Positions 7,445 through 15,732 of a stretch of DNA of 64,000 nucleotides are shown here, piece after piece. The position numbers were made by a program, and so were the translations under genes. Positions within the stretch are counted from its first letter, which is position 1. Every line of letters begins with the position of its first letter. This DNA is from Owenweeksia sp964619125 (GTDB taxonomy: Bacteria; Bacteroidota; Bacteroidia; Flavobacteriales; Schleiferiaceae): positions 23,617-87,616 of the forward strand of contig CAZUCA010000002.1 of NCBI GenBank assembly GCA_964619125.1, given 5' to 3'. The notes under the pieces were generated by a model. It saw only the letters and a list, made by a program, of their open reading frames with translations, did no database searches and had not been told where the DNA came from.

Positions 7445-8428
7445 CTAATCCAGTTTTTCGGTGAGCTTGCGCATTACCCGCTTGGGACTTTTGCCTTCGT
7501 ACAACACTTTGTAAACAGCGCTGGCAATCGGCATTTTTACCTTGTGCTCTTCCTTGAGCTCACGCACCAGGCTGGCGGCATAGTAGCCTTCGGCCACCAT
7601 ATTCATTTCGAGCATGGCCGAGCGCACGGTATAGCCTTTGCCAATCATATTGCCAAACATCCGGTTGCGGCTAAACTGTGAATAGGCCGTTACCAGGAGA
7701 TCACCGAGGTAGGCCGAACCGTTGATATCGCGCTTGATCGGGTGTACTGCTTTTATAAAGCGCTTCATTTCGCGGATTGCATTGCTCACCAATACCGCCT
7801 GGAAGTTATCGCCATAACCGAGGCCATGGTAAATTCCGGCGGCCAGAGCATAAATATTCTTCAACACCGCCCCGTACTCGGTACCATATATATCATCTGA
7901 CATCTTCACATTAATGAAGTCGCTCTCCATATGGCTGGCCAGGGTTTTTACTTTATCCTGATCCAAACCGGCAATGGTGATGTACGAAAGGCGCTCCAGG
8001 GCCACCTCTTCCGCGTGGCAGGGTCCGGTAATTACGCCAATGTTCTCCAGTGGCACCTTATAAAATTGGTTGAAAAACTCGCCCACGATCAACTTTTCAT
8101 CGGGCACAATGCCCTTGATGGCCGAAAAAACCAGTTTATTGCTCAAATCGGCATCCAGGTTTTGGAGGGCATTTTTGAGGAAGGCTGAAGGCACGGCAAA
8201 AATGAGGGTGTCAGCCTCTTCTACAATGTGATTGAGGTCGGTGGAAACATCTATTTTTTCCGTCATCAGCTCCACCGAACTGAGGTACTGCGGATTGTTA
8301 TGATATTTCTTAATGTGCATAACGCTGTCTTCGTTACGCATCCACCAGCCCACATAATCGTTGTGTTCGGTAAGTATTTTCACAATGGCAGTAGCCCAGC
8401 TACCCCCACCAATGACGGCAATTCTCAT
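7445..8428 (-). CDS. gpsA: NAD(P)H-dependent glycerol-3-phosphate dehydrogenase
   Basis: A 327-residue cytoplasmic enzyme that reduces dihydroxyacetone phosphate to sn-glycerol 3-phosphate for phospholipid synthesis. The N-terminal Rossmann motif I-A-V-I-G-G-G-S-W-A-T-A-I has the extra glycine and tryptophan usual in Bacteroidota GpsA. The catalytic-lysine region G-T-E-Y-G-A-V-L-K-N-I-Y-A-L-A-A-G is intact. The ATG at 8428 starts right at the nucleotide-binding fold. An in-frame TTG at 8458 would overlap the upstream peptidase stop and add ten unconserved residues. It probably shares a transcript with the M28 peptidase gene, which ends 26 nt upstream. Confidence 0.93.
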   Translation of the reverse strand: MRIAVIGGGSWATAIVKILTEHNDYVGWWMRNEDSVMHIKKYHNNPQYLSSVELMTEKIDVSTDLNHIVEEADTLIFAVPSAFLKNALQNLDADLSNKLVFSAIKGIVPDEKLIVGEFFNQFYKVPLENIGVITGPCHAEEVALERLSYITIAGLDQDKVKTLASHMESDFINVKMSDDIYGTEYGAVLKNIYALAAGIYHGLGYGDNFQAVLVSNAIREMKRFIKAVHPIKRDINGSAYLGDLLVTAYSQFSRNRMFGNMIGKGYTVRSAMLEMNMVAEGYYAASLVRELKEEHKVKMPIASAVYKVLYEGKSPKRVMRKLTEKLD

Positions 8429-8454
8429 GTGTTTGTCGGTTGATTCCTGTGTTG

Positions 8455-10128
8455 TCAAAACTGAAGGGTGGCGGTTAAAGTTTTCCCATCGCGTTGGAAC
8501 TCTACCTCGGCCGTATCGCCCTTCTTAAACTGACCCAATGCTTTCATATAACTCATCATGTCCACCACTTTCACCTCACCGAGGCGGGTTATCACATCTC
8601 CCTGCTGTAATTCGGCCCGGGCAGCAGGCTTGTCAGGACTAACGCCATCAATGCGCATACCTTCTCCGTCATACATATAGTCAGGCATTACGCCCAGAGT
8701 AACACTAAAGCTGGGCGCCTTGAGTGATTCAGTAGGGGTTTCAGTAAATGATATGTCCGGCGCGGCAGCCGATTGTTTTATCAATTCAAGGATAAAACCC
8801 ACTACGCTTTCCATCCCGGCGAAATTGATCTTGTCTACGTCGTCGCTGGGTTTGTGGTAATCGCTGTGGGTGCCGGTGAAAAAGTGCAACACCGGAATTT
8901 TCTGATGGTAAAAGTTAGTGTGGTCAGATGGCCCCACCCCGCTCTTGCTGGTTTTAAGCTTCAGGCCATAGCAGTCGATCTTTTCAAGTAGTTCGGGCCA
9001 GGCAGCAGAGGTACCTACCCCGTTTATGGCCAGGAGGCTGTCTTCCATGCGCCCCACCATATCGAGGTTGATCATATAGCGTAAGGAACGCTTACCCACT
9101 GTGGTGTTTTTAGTGAAATGGGCCGAGCCCAGCAGGCCCATTTCCTCGGCCGAAAAGGCCACAAAGCGGAAGTTATATTGCGGAAATTCTTTAGGGTTTT
9201 CACTGATGTAGCGGGCAATTTCAAGCATGGCTGCCACGCCGCTGGCATTGTCATCGGCTCCGTTGTGAATTGCCTCCTCGCCACGGTAAAGACTGTTTTC
9301 GCCTCCCATGCCCAGGTGGTCATAATGTGCGCCAATCAGCACCGTGTGTTTAGCGCCATGATCGAGTTCCGCTACCACATTGTAGGCTTCCACCTCGGTT
9401 TCGCGCAGCCCTGTTTGCAGTGAAACTTCTCCTCCCTGCTGCAGTTTTGCCGCCAGCTCATTATTGGTCACAAAAACCACCGGCAAACCTTTAGCCTGAA
9501 TATTTTTATAACCCGACTGAAGGTCGCTGGCCATGCTACCCAGGTTTACCAATACCACCGCTGCGGCCCCCTTCTTACGGGCTTTCAGGATTCGCTCTCC
9601 CAGGTCGTGATATTTGAGGTATTTGGAGTGGGGGTGAATACCGTCAGGAGAGGAAATGTCCATCACCACCACCCTTTTATCCAGCTGGTCATCCCCGATT
9701 TCTTCGTAATCATTATATCCCAATTCAGGCGCTTCTATGCCAAAGCCTACCGATACCAGGCCGGCCTTTACCCTGCCATTGGTGCTCCACTGTGCCGGAA
9801 AATAATCCTTAAAAAGCTCCCATAGCCGGCCATCAAACATCAGCTGGTTTTTATCATCATCAAAGGCCACTGCCTCCGGCACCATAAACTTCTGATAATA
9901 GCTGCCGTCAACAGGTCGCAGCTTGATCGCGGCAAAAGCTTCGCGGATATACACCCCCGCCTTGGTGGCGCCCGGAGTACCTGGTTTACGACCTTTTAAT
10001 TCATCGGAGGCAAGGTATTCGAGGTGTTGATGAAGCCACCCATTCACCTCAGTATCAAGTTCCGGGCACTGGCCCCAGGCCAAATTACTAAGGAGAAAAA
10101 GCAGCGGCACTACTACAGCTCGAATCAT
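8455..10128 (-). CDS. secreted M28 family zinc aminopeptidase with PA and PDZ domains
   Basis: A 557-residue exported protein. The signal peptide is residues 1-19 (W-G-Q cut). A PA domain insert covers about 110-240. The M28 catalytic core follows at about 250-450: H268 in G-A-H-Y-D-H, the bridging aspartate in N-G-A-D-D-N-A-S-G (292-293), E328/E329 in S-A-E-E-M-G, D356 in N-L-D-M-V-G and the final histidine in G-T-H-S-D-Y-H (421 or 425). The C-terminus (about 470-557) is a PDZ domain with R-I-D-G-V-S-P and G-D-V-I-T-R-L-G. It would remove N-terminal residues from peptides outside the inner membrane. A perfect promoter box lies 23 nt upstream. Confidence 0.92.
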   Translation of the reverse strand: MIRAVVVPLLFLLSNLAWGQCPELDTEVNGWLHQHLEYLASDELKGRKPGTPGATKAGVYIREAFAAIKLRPVDGSYYQKFMVPEAVAFDDDKNQLMFDGRLWELFKDYFPAQWSTNGRVKAGLVSVGFGIEAPELGYNDYEEIGDDQLDKRVVVMDISSPDGIHPHSKYLKYHDLGERILKARKKGAAAVVLVNLGSMASDLQSGYKNIQAKGLPVVFVTNNELAAKLQQGGEVSLQTGLRETEVEAYNVVAELDHGAKHTVLIGAHYDHLGMGGENSLYRGEEAIHNGADDNASGVAAMLEIARYISENPKEFPQYNFRFVAFSAEEMGLLGSAHFTKNTTVGKRSLRYMINLDMVGRMEDSLLAINGVGTSAAWPELLEKIDCYGLKLKTSKSGVGPSDHTNFYHQKIPVLHFFTGTHSDYHKPSDDVDKINFAGMESVVGFILELIKQSAAAPDISFTETPTESLKAPSFSVTLGVMPDYMYDGEGMRIDGVSPDKPAARAELQQGDVITRLGEVKVVDMMSYMKALGQFKKGDTAEVEFQRDGKTLTATLQF

Positions 10129-10150
10129 GATAAAGGGTGTTTTACAGCGC

Positions 10151-10158
10151 CAAAGATA
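10151..10158 (-). promoter_or_regulatory. Bacteroidota-type -7 promoter box for the M28 peptidase/gpsA unit
   Basis: The minus strand reads TATCTTTG, a perfect TAnnTTTG match, 23 nt upstream of the ATG at 10128. I see no clear TTG at the -33 distance. Confidence 0.5.
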
Positions 10159-10261
10159 GCAAGTATGTTATGCGGTATTAAAGGGATTGCCGTTAAGAAC
10201 TATTTCGTCTTTGGCTTCGGGGGATGGCAGCTCTTTCTATTTTTACGAAAAATTTCAGCCA

Positions 10262-11722
10262 TTGTCTTCACTTAAGCGCCTGGCCTCGCAAACGGCAATT
10301 TATGGGATAAGTAGCATTTTGGGCCGTCTGCTCAACTTTGCCCTTACCCCACTACATACTGCCAAGCTCGACCAGGCTGAATACGGGATCAATACTGATA
10401 TTTACTCCATGGCGGCTTTCCTGATGGTGATTCTCACCTTTGGGATGGAAACCGCTTTCTTCCGTTTTTTCAGCGATGAGAAACACCAGAGCAAACAGGT
10501 GTTTAGCGCTGCCATAAGCTGGGTGCTCAGCCTCAGTGTGCTTGTAATTGGTCTTACCGCCATTTTTCTGCAGCCCCTGGCCGACTTGCTGCGCTATGAA
10601 GGGCAGCCCCACTTCGTGCTCTGGATGATGATCATCGTGGCCTGCGACGCTCTCGCCGCAGTGCCCTTTGCCCGTCTCCGCGCCGAAAACCGCCCGATGC
10701 GCTTCCTCTTTATCCGCCTTTCCACCATCGGGCTGATGGTACTGCTCAACCTGGTATTTTTCCTGCTGCTGCCATGGATGCTGAAAGAGGGAATTGCGGC
10801 GGGACTGGTGAAATTGATCTACGACCCCAGCCTGGGCGTGGCCTATATCTTCATCGCCAATATTATCGGTAACCTGGTGATGATACTGCTGTTTCTCCCT
10901 GAACTGATCAGGGTGAGGTTAAACTTTCCCAAAAGCCTGCTACGGGAAATGCTGCGCTACTCTGCCCCCCTTGTTTTGGCTGGTCTGGCTGGCATTGCCA
11001 ATGAAATGGCCAACCGCCAGTTTCTCAAGTACCTGCTACCGGAGGGAGAGTTTCAGGCAGCGATGGGAATTTTCGGGGCCAATGTGAAGATTGCCACCTT
11101 TATGATGCTCTTTATCCAGGCCTTCCGCTTTGCCGCTGAACCCTTCTTTTTTAGTGGTGAGGGTGATTTTAAAGATAAAATGAGCCGGGTGATGCACTAC
11201 TTCGTCATCCTGCAGGCCACCATTTTTGTAGGTCTGATCTCATTTCTCGATATCATCAAGTGGTTTATCGACGACAAGTTTTGGGTGGGGCTCGACATTG
11301 TGCCTATTATGATCTTTGCCAACCTGCTGCTGGGTATAAACTTCAACCTCAACATCTGGTATAAACTGCAAAGCCGCACCCGCATGGGGGCCTACATCAC
11401 TTTTGTAGGCCTGTTTTTTACCATTGTAGCCAACCTGCTGCTGGTCCCCCGATTCAGTTATATGGGTGCGGCCTGGAGTACCCTCATCAGCTATGGCGCC
11501 ATGACCATTTACAGTTACTACCTCAACCAGAAGTACGATCCCATCGACTATCCCCTAAAACCGATAGCCAGCTACCTGATTATTAGTTTACTTTTGGCCT
11601 TTATTGCCTTTTACCTGCTTGACTACAACCTTTACACGGCACCGCTGTGCTTTGTGGCTTTTGCCATTTTTGCCTGGTTTGCCGATGGTAAAGCCCTGCT
11701 TAAAAATTTCAGAAGAAAATGA
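10262..11722 (+). CDS. polysaccharide flippase / oligosaccharide exporter (MATE-like, Wzx type)
   Basis: A 486-residue polytopic protein with about 12-14 hydrophobic helices and no soluble domain. Features of the polysaccharide flippase superfamily are the N-terminal amphipathic A-S-Q-T-A-I-Y-G-I-S-S-I-L-G-R, the long hydrophobic segments, and a C-terminal Y-M-G-A-A-W-S-T-L-I-S-Y-G. It would move a lipid-linked sugar across the inner membrane. The TTG at 10262 begins just before the conserved amphipathic helix. An earlier in-frame TTG at 10187 would add 25 residues that do not look like this family. The stop overlaps the dUTPase start by 4 nt (ATGA), so the two are translationally coupled. 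Which glycan it exports is unknown. Confidence 0.82.
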   Translation: MSSLKRLASQTAIYGISSILGRLLNFALTPLHTAKLDQAEYGINTDIYSMAAFLMVILTFGMETAFFRFFSDEKHQSKQVFSAAISWVLSLSVLVIGLTAIFLQPLADLLRYEGQPHFVLWMMIIVACDALAAVPFARLRAENRPMRFLFIRLSTIGLMVLLNLVFFLLLPWMLKEGIAAGLVKLIYDPSLGVAYIFIANIIGNLVMILLFLPELIRVRLNFPKSLLREMLRYSAPLVLAGLAGIANEMANRQFLKYLLPEGEFQAAMGIFGANVKIATFMMLFIQAFRFAAEPFFFSGEGDFKDKMSRVMHYFVILQATIFVGLISFLDIIKWFIDDKFWVGLDIVPIMIFANLLLGINFNLNIWYKLQSRTRMGAYITFVGLFFTIVANLLLVPRFSYMGAAWSTLISYGAMTIYSYYLNQKYDPIDYPLKPIASYLIISLLLAFIAFYLLDYNLYTAPLCFVAFAIFAWFADGKALLKNFRRK

Positions 11723-12159
11723 ACCCTATAACGATTAAAGTTATCAATGAGTCGGGCCATCCTCTGCCCCAATACGCCAGTGAACAGGCGGCCGGTTTTG
11801 ATGTGCTCAACCCCGGTGAAAGCTTTAGCCTGGCACCGCTGGAACGCCGGCTGGTAAAAACCGGCCTTTACTTTCAGCTGCCGGTGGGCTACGAGGCCCA
11901 GGTACGCCCCCGCAGCGGGCTGGCACTCAAGCATGGTCTCAGCGTTCTCAACAGCCCCGGCACCATCGACTCCGATTATCGCGGTGAGGTAGGAGTAATC
12001 CTGGTAAATCTTTCCAACGAGGTCTACACGGTGGAGCAGGGAGAAAGAGTGGCCCAAATTGTGATAGCCCGTCATGAACATGCCCGACTGGAGGAGGTTG
12101 AAATGCTCGACGAAACCGTACGCGGGGCCGGAGGCTTTGGCAGTACCGGTAAGCGTTAA
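11719..12159 (+). CDS. dut: deoxyuridine 5'-triphosphate nucleotidohydrolase (dUTPase)
   Basis: A 146-residue protein of the trimeric dUTPase family, which converts dUTP to dUMP and diphosphate. All five motifs are present: A-A-G-F-D-V (25-29), R-P-R-S-G-L-A (63-69), G-T-I-D-S-D-Y-R-G-E (81-90, with the catalytic aspartate), G-E-R-V-A-Q (108-113) and the C-terminal R-G-A-G-G-F-G-S-T-G (135-144). Length is normal. It overlaps the flippase stop by 4 nt and precedes the nucleotidyltransferase by 76 nt, in a gap that contains a perfect promoter box. Confidence 0.96.
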   Translation: MNPITIKVINESGHPLPQYASEQAAGFDVLNPGESFSLAPLERRLVKTGLYFQLPVGYEAQVRPRSGLALKHGLSVLNSPGTIDSDYRGEVGVILVNLSNEVYTVEQGERVAQIVIARHEHARLEEVEMLDETVRGAGGFGSTGKR

Positions 12160-12196
12160 TAAACCCATAAAAACTTTCACATTAACAGGCTCCCTG

Positions 12197-12204
12197 TAAA
12201 TTTG
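12197..12204 (+). promoter_or_regulatory. Bacteroidota-type promoter upstream of the nucleotidyltransferase operon
   Basis: TAAATTTG matches the -7 consensus TAnnTTTG exactly. A TTTCAC sequence lies at 12175-12180, close to the -33 TTTG element at the expected spacing. It would drive the operon from 12236. Confidence 0.6.
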
Positions 12205-12235
12205 TCGGAGCTAGAAGAAAGACTTTAAGAAAAAT

Positions 12236-13240
12236 ATGAAGATAATTGTCCCTATGGCTGGCCGTGGAAGCCGCCTGCGTCCCCACACTCTTACTGTTCC
12301 CAAACCGCTTATCCCCATTGTGGGCAAGCCCATTGTGCAGCGTTTGGTAGAAGATATTGTAAAGGTATGTGACCAGGAAGTGGATGAAATCGCCTTCATT
12401 ATTGGCGATTTTGGCAAGGAAACAGAAGCCCAACTGATTAAAATTGCCGAAGGCCTGGGTGCCAAGGGCACTATTTATCACCAGGATCAACCCCTGGGTA
12501 CCGCGCACGCCATTCTTTGCGCCAAGCCTTCCCTTACCGGCAACCTGGTAGTGGCTTTTGCCGACACCCTGTTCCGGGCTGACTTCACCCTCGATAGTGA
12601 GGCTGACGGCGTGATCTGGACTAAGAAAGTGGAAGATCCCAGCGCTTTTGGTGTCGTTAAAAAGAATGAGCAGGGCTATATCACCGATTTCGTGGAAAAA
12701 CCAGCCACATTTGTATCAGATGAAGCCATTATCGGCATATACTATTTTAAGGATGGTGACTTTTTACGCGATGAGCTGCAATATCTGATTGATAATGACA
12801 TTAAGGAAAAAGGGGAATTTCAGATTACCAATGCCCTCGAGAATATGGAGAGCAAGGGTAGCAAGTTTACCTCTGGCACGGTGCAGGAATGGATGGATTG
12901 CGGCAACAAGGATGTCACTGTTGAAACTAACGCCCGCGTGCTGGCCATTCTCAACGGCAGTGAAGTGTTGTTGAGCCCTGAGGCCAAAATTGAAAATTCG
13001 GAAATAATCGAGCCCTGCTTTATCGCTGCCGGTGCGGTAATACGCAATAGCAAGGTGGGTCCCGGGGTGAGTGTGGGTGCCAACAGCGTAATTGAAGACA
13101 GCCAGATTGACACCGCCATCATCCAGGAAGACAGCACGGTAAAAAACGCCCGGCTCACCAACTCGATGATTGGCAACAAAGCCTTTTTTGATGGGAAGTT
13201 TTCATCTATTAGTATCGGAGATTTCAGCCGGCTTGACTAA
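12236..13240 (+). CDS. sugar-1-phosphate nucleotidyltransferase with left-handed beta-helix tail
   Basis: A 334-residue cytoplasmic enzyme. The first 30 residues carry the nucleotidyltransferase signature P-M-A-G-R-G-S-R-L-R-P-H-T with V-P-K-P-L-I-P-I. Residues 100-110 have the metal-binding A-F-A-D-T-L, and V-E-K-P (about 156) is typical. From about residue 245 the chain is a hexapeptide-repeat beta-helix (A-G-A-V-I-R-N-S-K-V-G-P-G-V-S-V-G-A-N). This layout fits enzymes that make dTDP-, UDP- or GDP-sugars; the sugar cannot be told from sequence. Its place after the flippase and before envelope lipoproteins suggests cell-surface glycan synthesis. The next gene starts inside its last codons. 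Confidence 0.87.
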   Translation: MKIIVPMAGRGSRLRPHTLTVPKPLIPIVGKPIVQRLVEDIVKVCDQEVDEIAFIIGDFGKETEAQLIKIAEGLGAKGTIYHQDQPLGTAHAILCAKPSLTGNLVVAFADTLFRADFTLDSEADGVIWTKKVEDPSAFGVVKKNEQGYITDFVEKPATFVSDEAIIGIYYFKDGDFLRDELQYLIDNDIKEKGEFQITNALENMESKGSKFTSGTVQEWMDCGNKDVTVETNARVLAILNGSEVLLSPEAKIENSEIIEPCFIAAGAVIRNSKVGPGVSVGANSVIEDSQIDTAIIQEDSTVKNARLTNSMIGNKAFFDGKFSSISIGDFSRLD

Positions 13241-14942
13241 AGCCGGGGTTTTCCTCCTCCTTTTTTTAAGCTCGCTGCTGCTTCAGGCGCAAGACGGGGA
13301 AGACCCCTTGTCTAAAAAAGAAAGACTCAAGTTCAATGAGATTTTCTTTATGGCCCAGAAGCAAAAAATGCTGGGCCACCGCGATCAGGCGCTGGAGCTT
13401 TACCAGGATCTGTATAAAATCACCGCTTTTAATGGCACGGTCTGCTACGAACTGGCACAGCTTTATGCAGAGCAGGGTGATGAGTCTGATGCCATCTTTT
13501 TTGCGCGCCGGGCGGTAGAGCTGGAACCTGAAAACCGCTGGTTTCAATTGCAACTGGCCTCGGTGTACCGGGCATTTGATCAGCCGGAAAAGGAAATTGC
13601 CGTAATGGAAAAACTGGTCGCCCTGGAACCGGCTAACCCCGATTACCGCTACGAGCTGGCCATGGCCCAATATCGCGATGAGCAGTATAAAAAGGCGATC
13701 GCTTCCCTCGATGAACTGGAGGCAATTATCGGCATTAACGAGATTCTCTCCGACCAGAAAAAGCAGATCTACCTGGAGGAAGGTGACCTGCAGGGAGCGG
13801 TACTGGAAATGGAGAAATTAATTGAGGCCTTCCCGAAGCAGGTAGACTATTACGGCACCCTGGCCCAGATTTACATGGTAAATGGAATGCCAGAGGAGGC
13901 TTATGATGTTTACCAGGAAATGCTGAAGGTAGCTCCTGACGACCCCCGCCCGCATCTTGACCTGGCCCAGTATTATCAGCAGCGGGGTGAAAACCAGAAA
14001 TCACTGTTTCACCTTAAGAAGGCCATTTTTAACCCGGAACTGGATATCGACAAAAAGGTACCTATTCTGCTATCCCTCTTTGAAGCTTCCTACCAGGATA
14101 GCAGCCTGCAGAAAGAGGCCTACTCCATGTTGGAGTCAGTGATGGAGCAGAACCCCGAAGACCCCAAGGCCTATGCCATCTACGGTGATTTTCTGAGCCG
14201 CGACGGTCGCAACCTGGAGGCCTTGCGCGCCTACAAAAAGGCCACCCAACTGGAAGGCGGCAATCGCTTTCAGATATGGGAGCAGATCCTGCTCATCGAA
14301 ATTCAGGCCCAGTTTTATGATAGCCTTAAGCTGGATGCCCCGATGGCGGTAGAACTATTTCCCAACCAGCCCCTGCCCTACTTTTTTGCCGGGGTGGCCT
14401 TTACTGCCACCGACGAACCCTTTGAAGCTATTGGCTACCTCGAGGATGGCCTCAATTACGTATTGGGTAATCCCCGCCTCAAGGAACAGTTTTATACCCA
14501 CCTGGCTAATGCCTATCACAGCCTGGGTGAACACGATAAGAGTGATCAGAACTTTGAAAAGGCCCTGGCCTTAAACGCTAAAAATCCTACCGCACTCAAT
14601 AACTACGCATACTACCTCTCTGTGCGGGGTGAAAAGCTTGACAAGGCCCTGCAGATGACTGAAAGCAGCAACGCCCTGGAGCCGGGCAATGCGGTGTTTC
14701 TCGACACCTGGGCCTGGGTGTTGTACCAAAAAGGCGATTACGCCCTTGCCCTTGAAAAAATGGAAAGGGTGATAGAGCTTGGCGGTGGCAAAAGTGGCGA
14801 GGTGCTCGAGCATTACGGTGATATTCTCTATAAGAATGGCCGCCCCGAAGAAGCGGTGGAACAATGGAAAAAAGCCCGTGAGATGGGCGATAGCTCTCCC
14901 ATGATCGAACAAAAAATTAAAAGCGGAAAAATTGTTGAATAG
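13233..14942 (+). CDS. secreted tetratricopeptide repeat protein
   Basis: A 569-residue protein with a clear signal peptide (M-T-K-A-G then V-F-L-L-L-F-L-S-S-L-L-L, cut near Q-A-Q) followed by helical repeats over most of its length. Typical TPR units include G-D-E-S-D-A-I-F-F-A-R-R-A-V-E-L-E-P and G-E-H-D-K-S-D-Q-N-F-E-K-A-L-A-L-N. I chose the TTG at 13233 because it puts the signal peptide at the N-terminus. It overlaps the upstream stop by 8 nt; upstream in-frame starts (ATG 13191, TTG 13170) would add residues before the signal sequence. The protein is probably periplasmic or outer-membrane associated and acts as a scaffold. The next gene overlaps its end. Confidence 0.85.
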   Translation: MTKAGVFLLLFLSSLLLQAQDGEDPLSKKERLKFNEIFFMAQKQKMLGHRDQALELYQDLYKITAFNGTVCYELAQLYAEQGDESDAIFFARRAVELEPENRWFQLQLASVYRAFDQPEKEIAVMEKLVALEPANPDYRYELAMAQYRDEQYKKAIASLDELEAIIGINEILSDQKKQIYLEEGDLQGAVLEMEKLIEAFPKQVDYYGTLAQIYMVNGMPEEAYDVYQEMLKVAPDDPRPHLDLAQYYQQRGENQKSLFHLKKAIFNPELDIDKKVPILLSLFEASYQDSSLQKEAYSMLESVMEQNPEDPKAYAIYGDFLSRDGRNLEALRAYKKATQLEGGNRFQIWEQILLIEIQAQFYDSLKLDAPMAVELFPNQPLPYFFAGVAFTATDEPFEAIGYLEDGLNYVLGNPRLKEQFYTHLANAYHSLGEHDKSDQNFEKALALNAKNPTALNNYAYYLSVRGEKLDKALQMTESSNALEPGNAVFLDTWAWVLYQKGDYALALEKMERVIELGGGKSGEVLEHYGDILYKNGRPEEAVEQWKKAREMGDSSPMIEQKIKSGKIVE

Positions 14943-15732
14943 ATTTCTCGCCTTTCTTATCATCAGCTTAGCCCTGGTGGCTTGCCGCAGTACCCGCAAG
15001 CTACCGGAAGGCTCACCGGCCCCTATTAAACTCCGGGCGCTGTTAACGGCGGTTGAAGAACGCGAAAATAGTTTCGACAATTTACGCCTGCGCTACCACG
15101 GCAGCTACGACGATGGCAGCAGTTCTCAGGATTTTAAACTGGAGGTGCGCATTGCCCATGACAGCCTCATTTGGGTTGACCTGGCCGATCCCCTCTTGGG
15201 CATAAAAGTGGCGCGGGCCATTATTACACCTGACAGTGTTGCCTTTGTAAACCGCCTGCAGCGTGAGTACCTGAGAGGTAATGTAAGTAAGCTGCAGCAG
15301 AAATTTAAAATTGACCTTGGTTTTCAGGAATTACAGGCCCTCTTAAGTGCCAATACCATTTTTGAAACGGAAAGTGATTTTGAGCTGTATTATCGCCCCG
15401 GGGCCTATGTGCTCAGTGACTTTAACCTCGATGAGCAGGATGACCCGGCCCAGTACAGTGGCCGCAGTCGCTTTCGCCAGATTTATCTCGACCCCCAAAA
15501 CCTGAAGCCCAGCCAGCAGATGCAAAATGAGCCCACCCTGGGCAAACGCTACCAGCTGAGCTATAAACACTTTGACCAGCAGGAAGGCCTGCTCTATCCC
15601 GAAACTATTATCCTTGATTTTCTGAACCAAAGCTCGGGCAAACTTGAGCTCGAACTGCGTTCCCTTTCGGCCAACGACTCCAATCTCAACTATCCCTTTA
15701 ATATTCCCTCCGGCTATGCAGAAATGCGCTAA
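14935..15732 (+). CDS. DUF4292 family lipoprotein
   Basis: A 265-residue lipoprotein with signal sequence F-L-A-F-L-I-I-S-L-A-L-V-A-C and lipid-attachment Cys at residue 17. The mature part resembles DUF4292, a Bacteroidota outer-membrane-associated family with a LolA/LolB-like open beta fold (D-S-L-I-W-V-D-L-A-D-P-L-L-G-I-K). The biochemical role is unknown; lipoprotein or glycolipid handling is plausible. The start is one of two adjacent TTG codons (14932 or 14935), both overlapping the TPR gene stop. I prefer 14935, which gives M-N-R-F. It overlaps the EnvC-like gene by 17 nt. Confidence 0.82.
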   Translation: MNRFLAFLIISLALVACRSTRKLPEGSPAPIKLRALLTAVEERENSFDNLRLRYHGSYDDGSSSQDFKLEVRIAHDSLIWVDLADPLLGIKVARAIITPDSVAFVNRLQREYLRGNVSKLQQKFKIDLGFQELQALLSANTIFETESDFELYYRPGAYVLSDFNLDEQDDPAQYSGRSRFRQIYLDPQNLKPSQQMQNEPTLGKRYQLSYKHFDQQEGLLYPETIILDFLNQSSGKLELELRSLSANDSNLNYPFNIPSGYAEMR

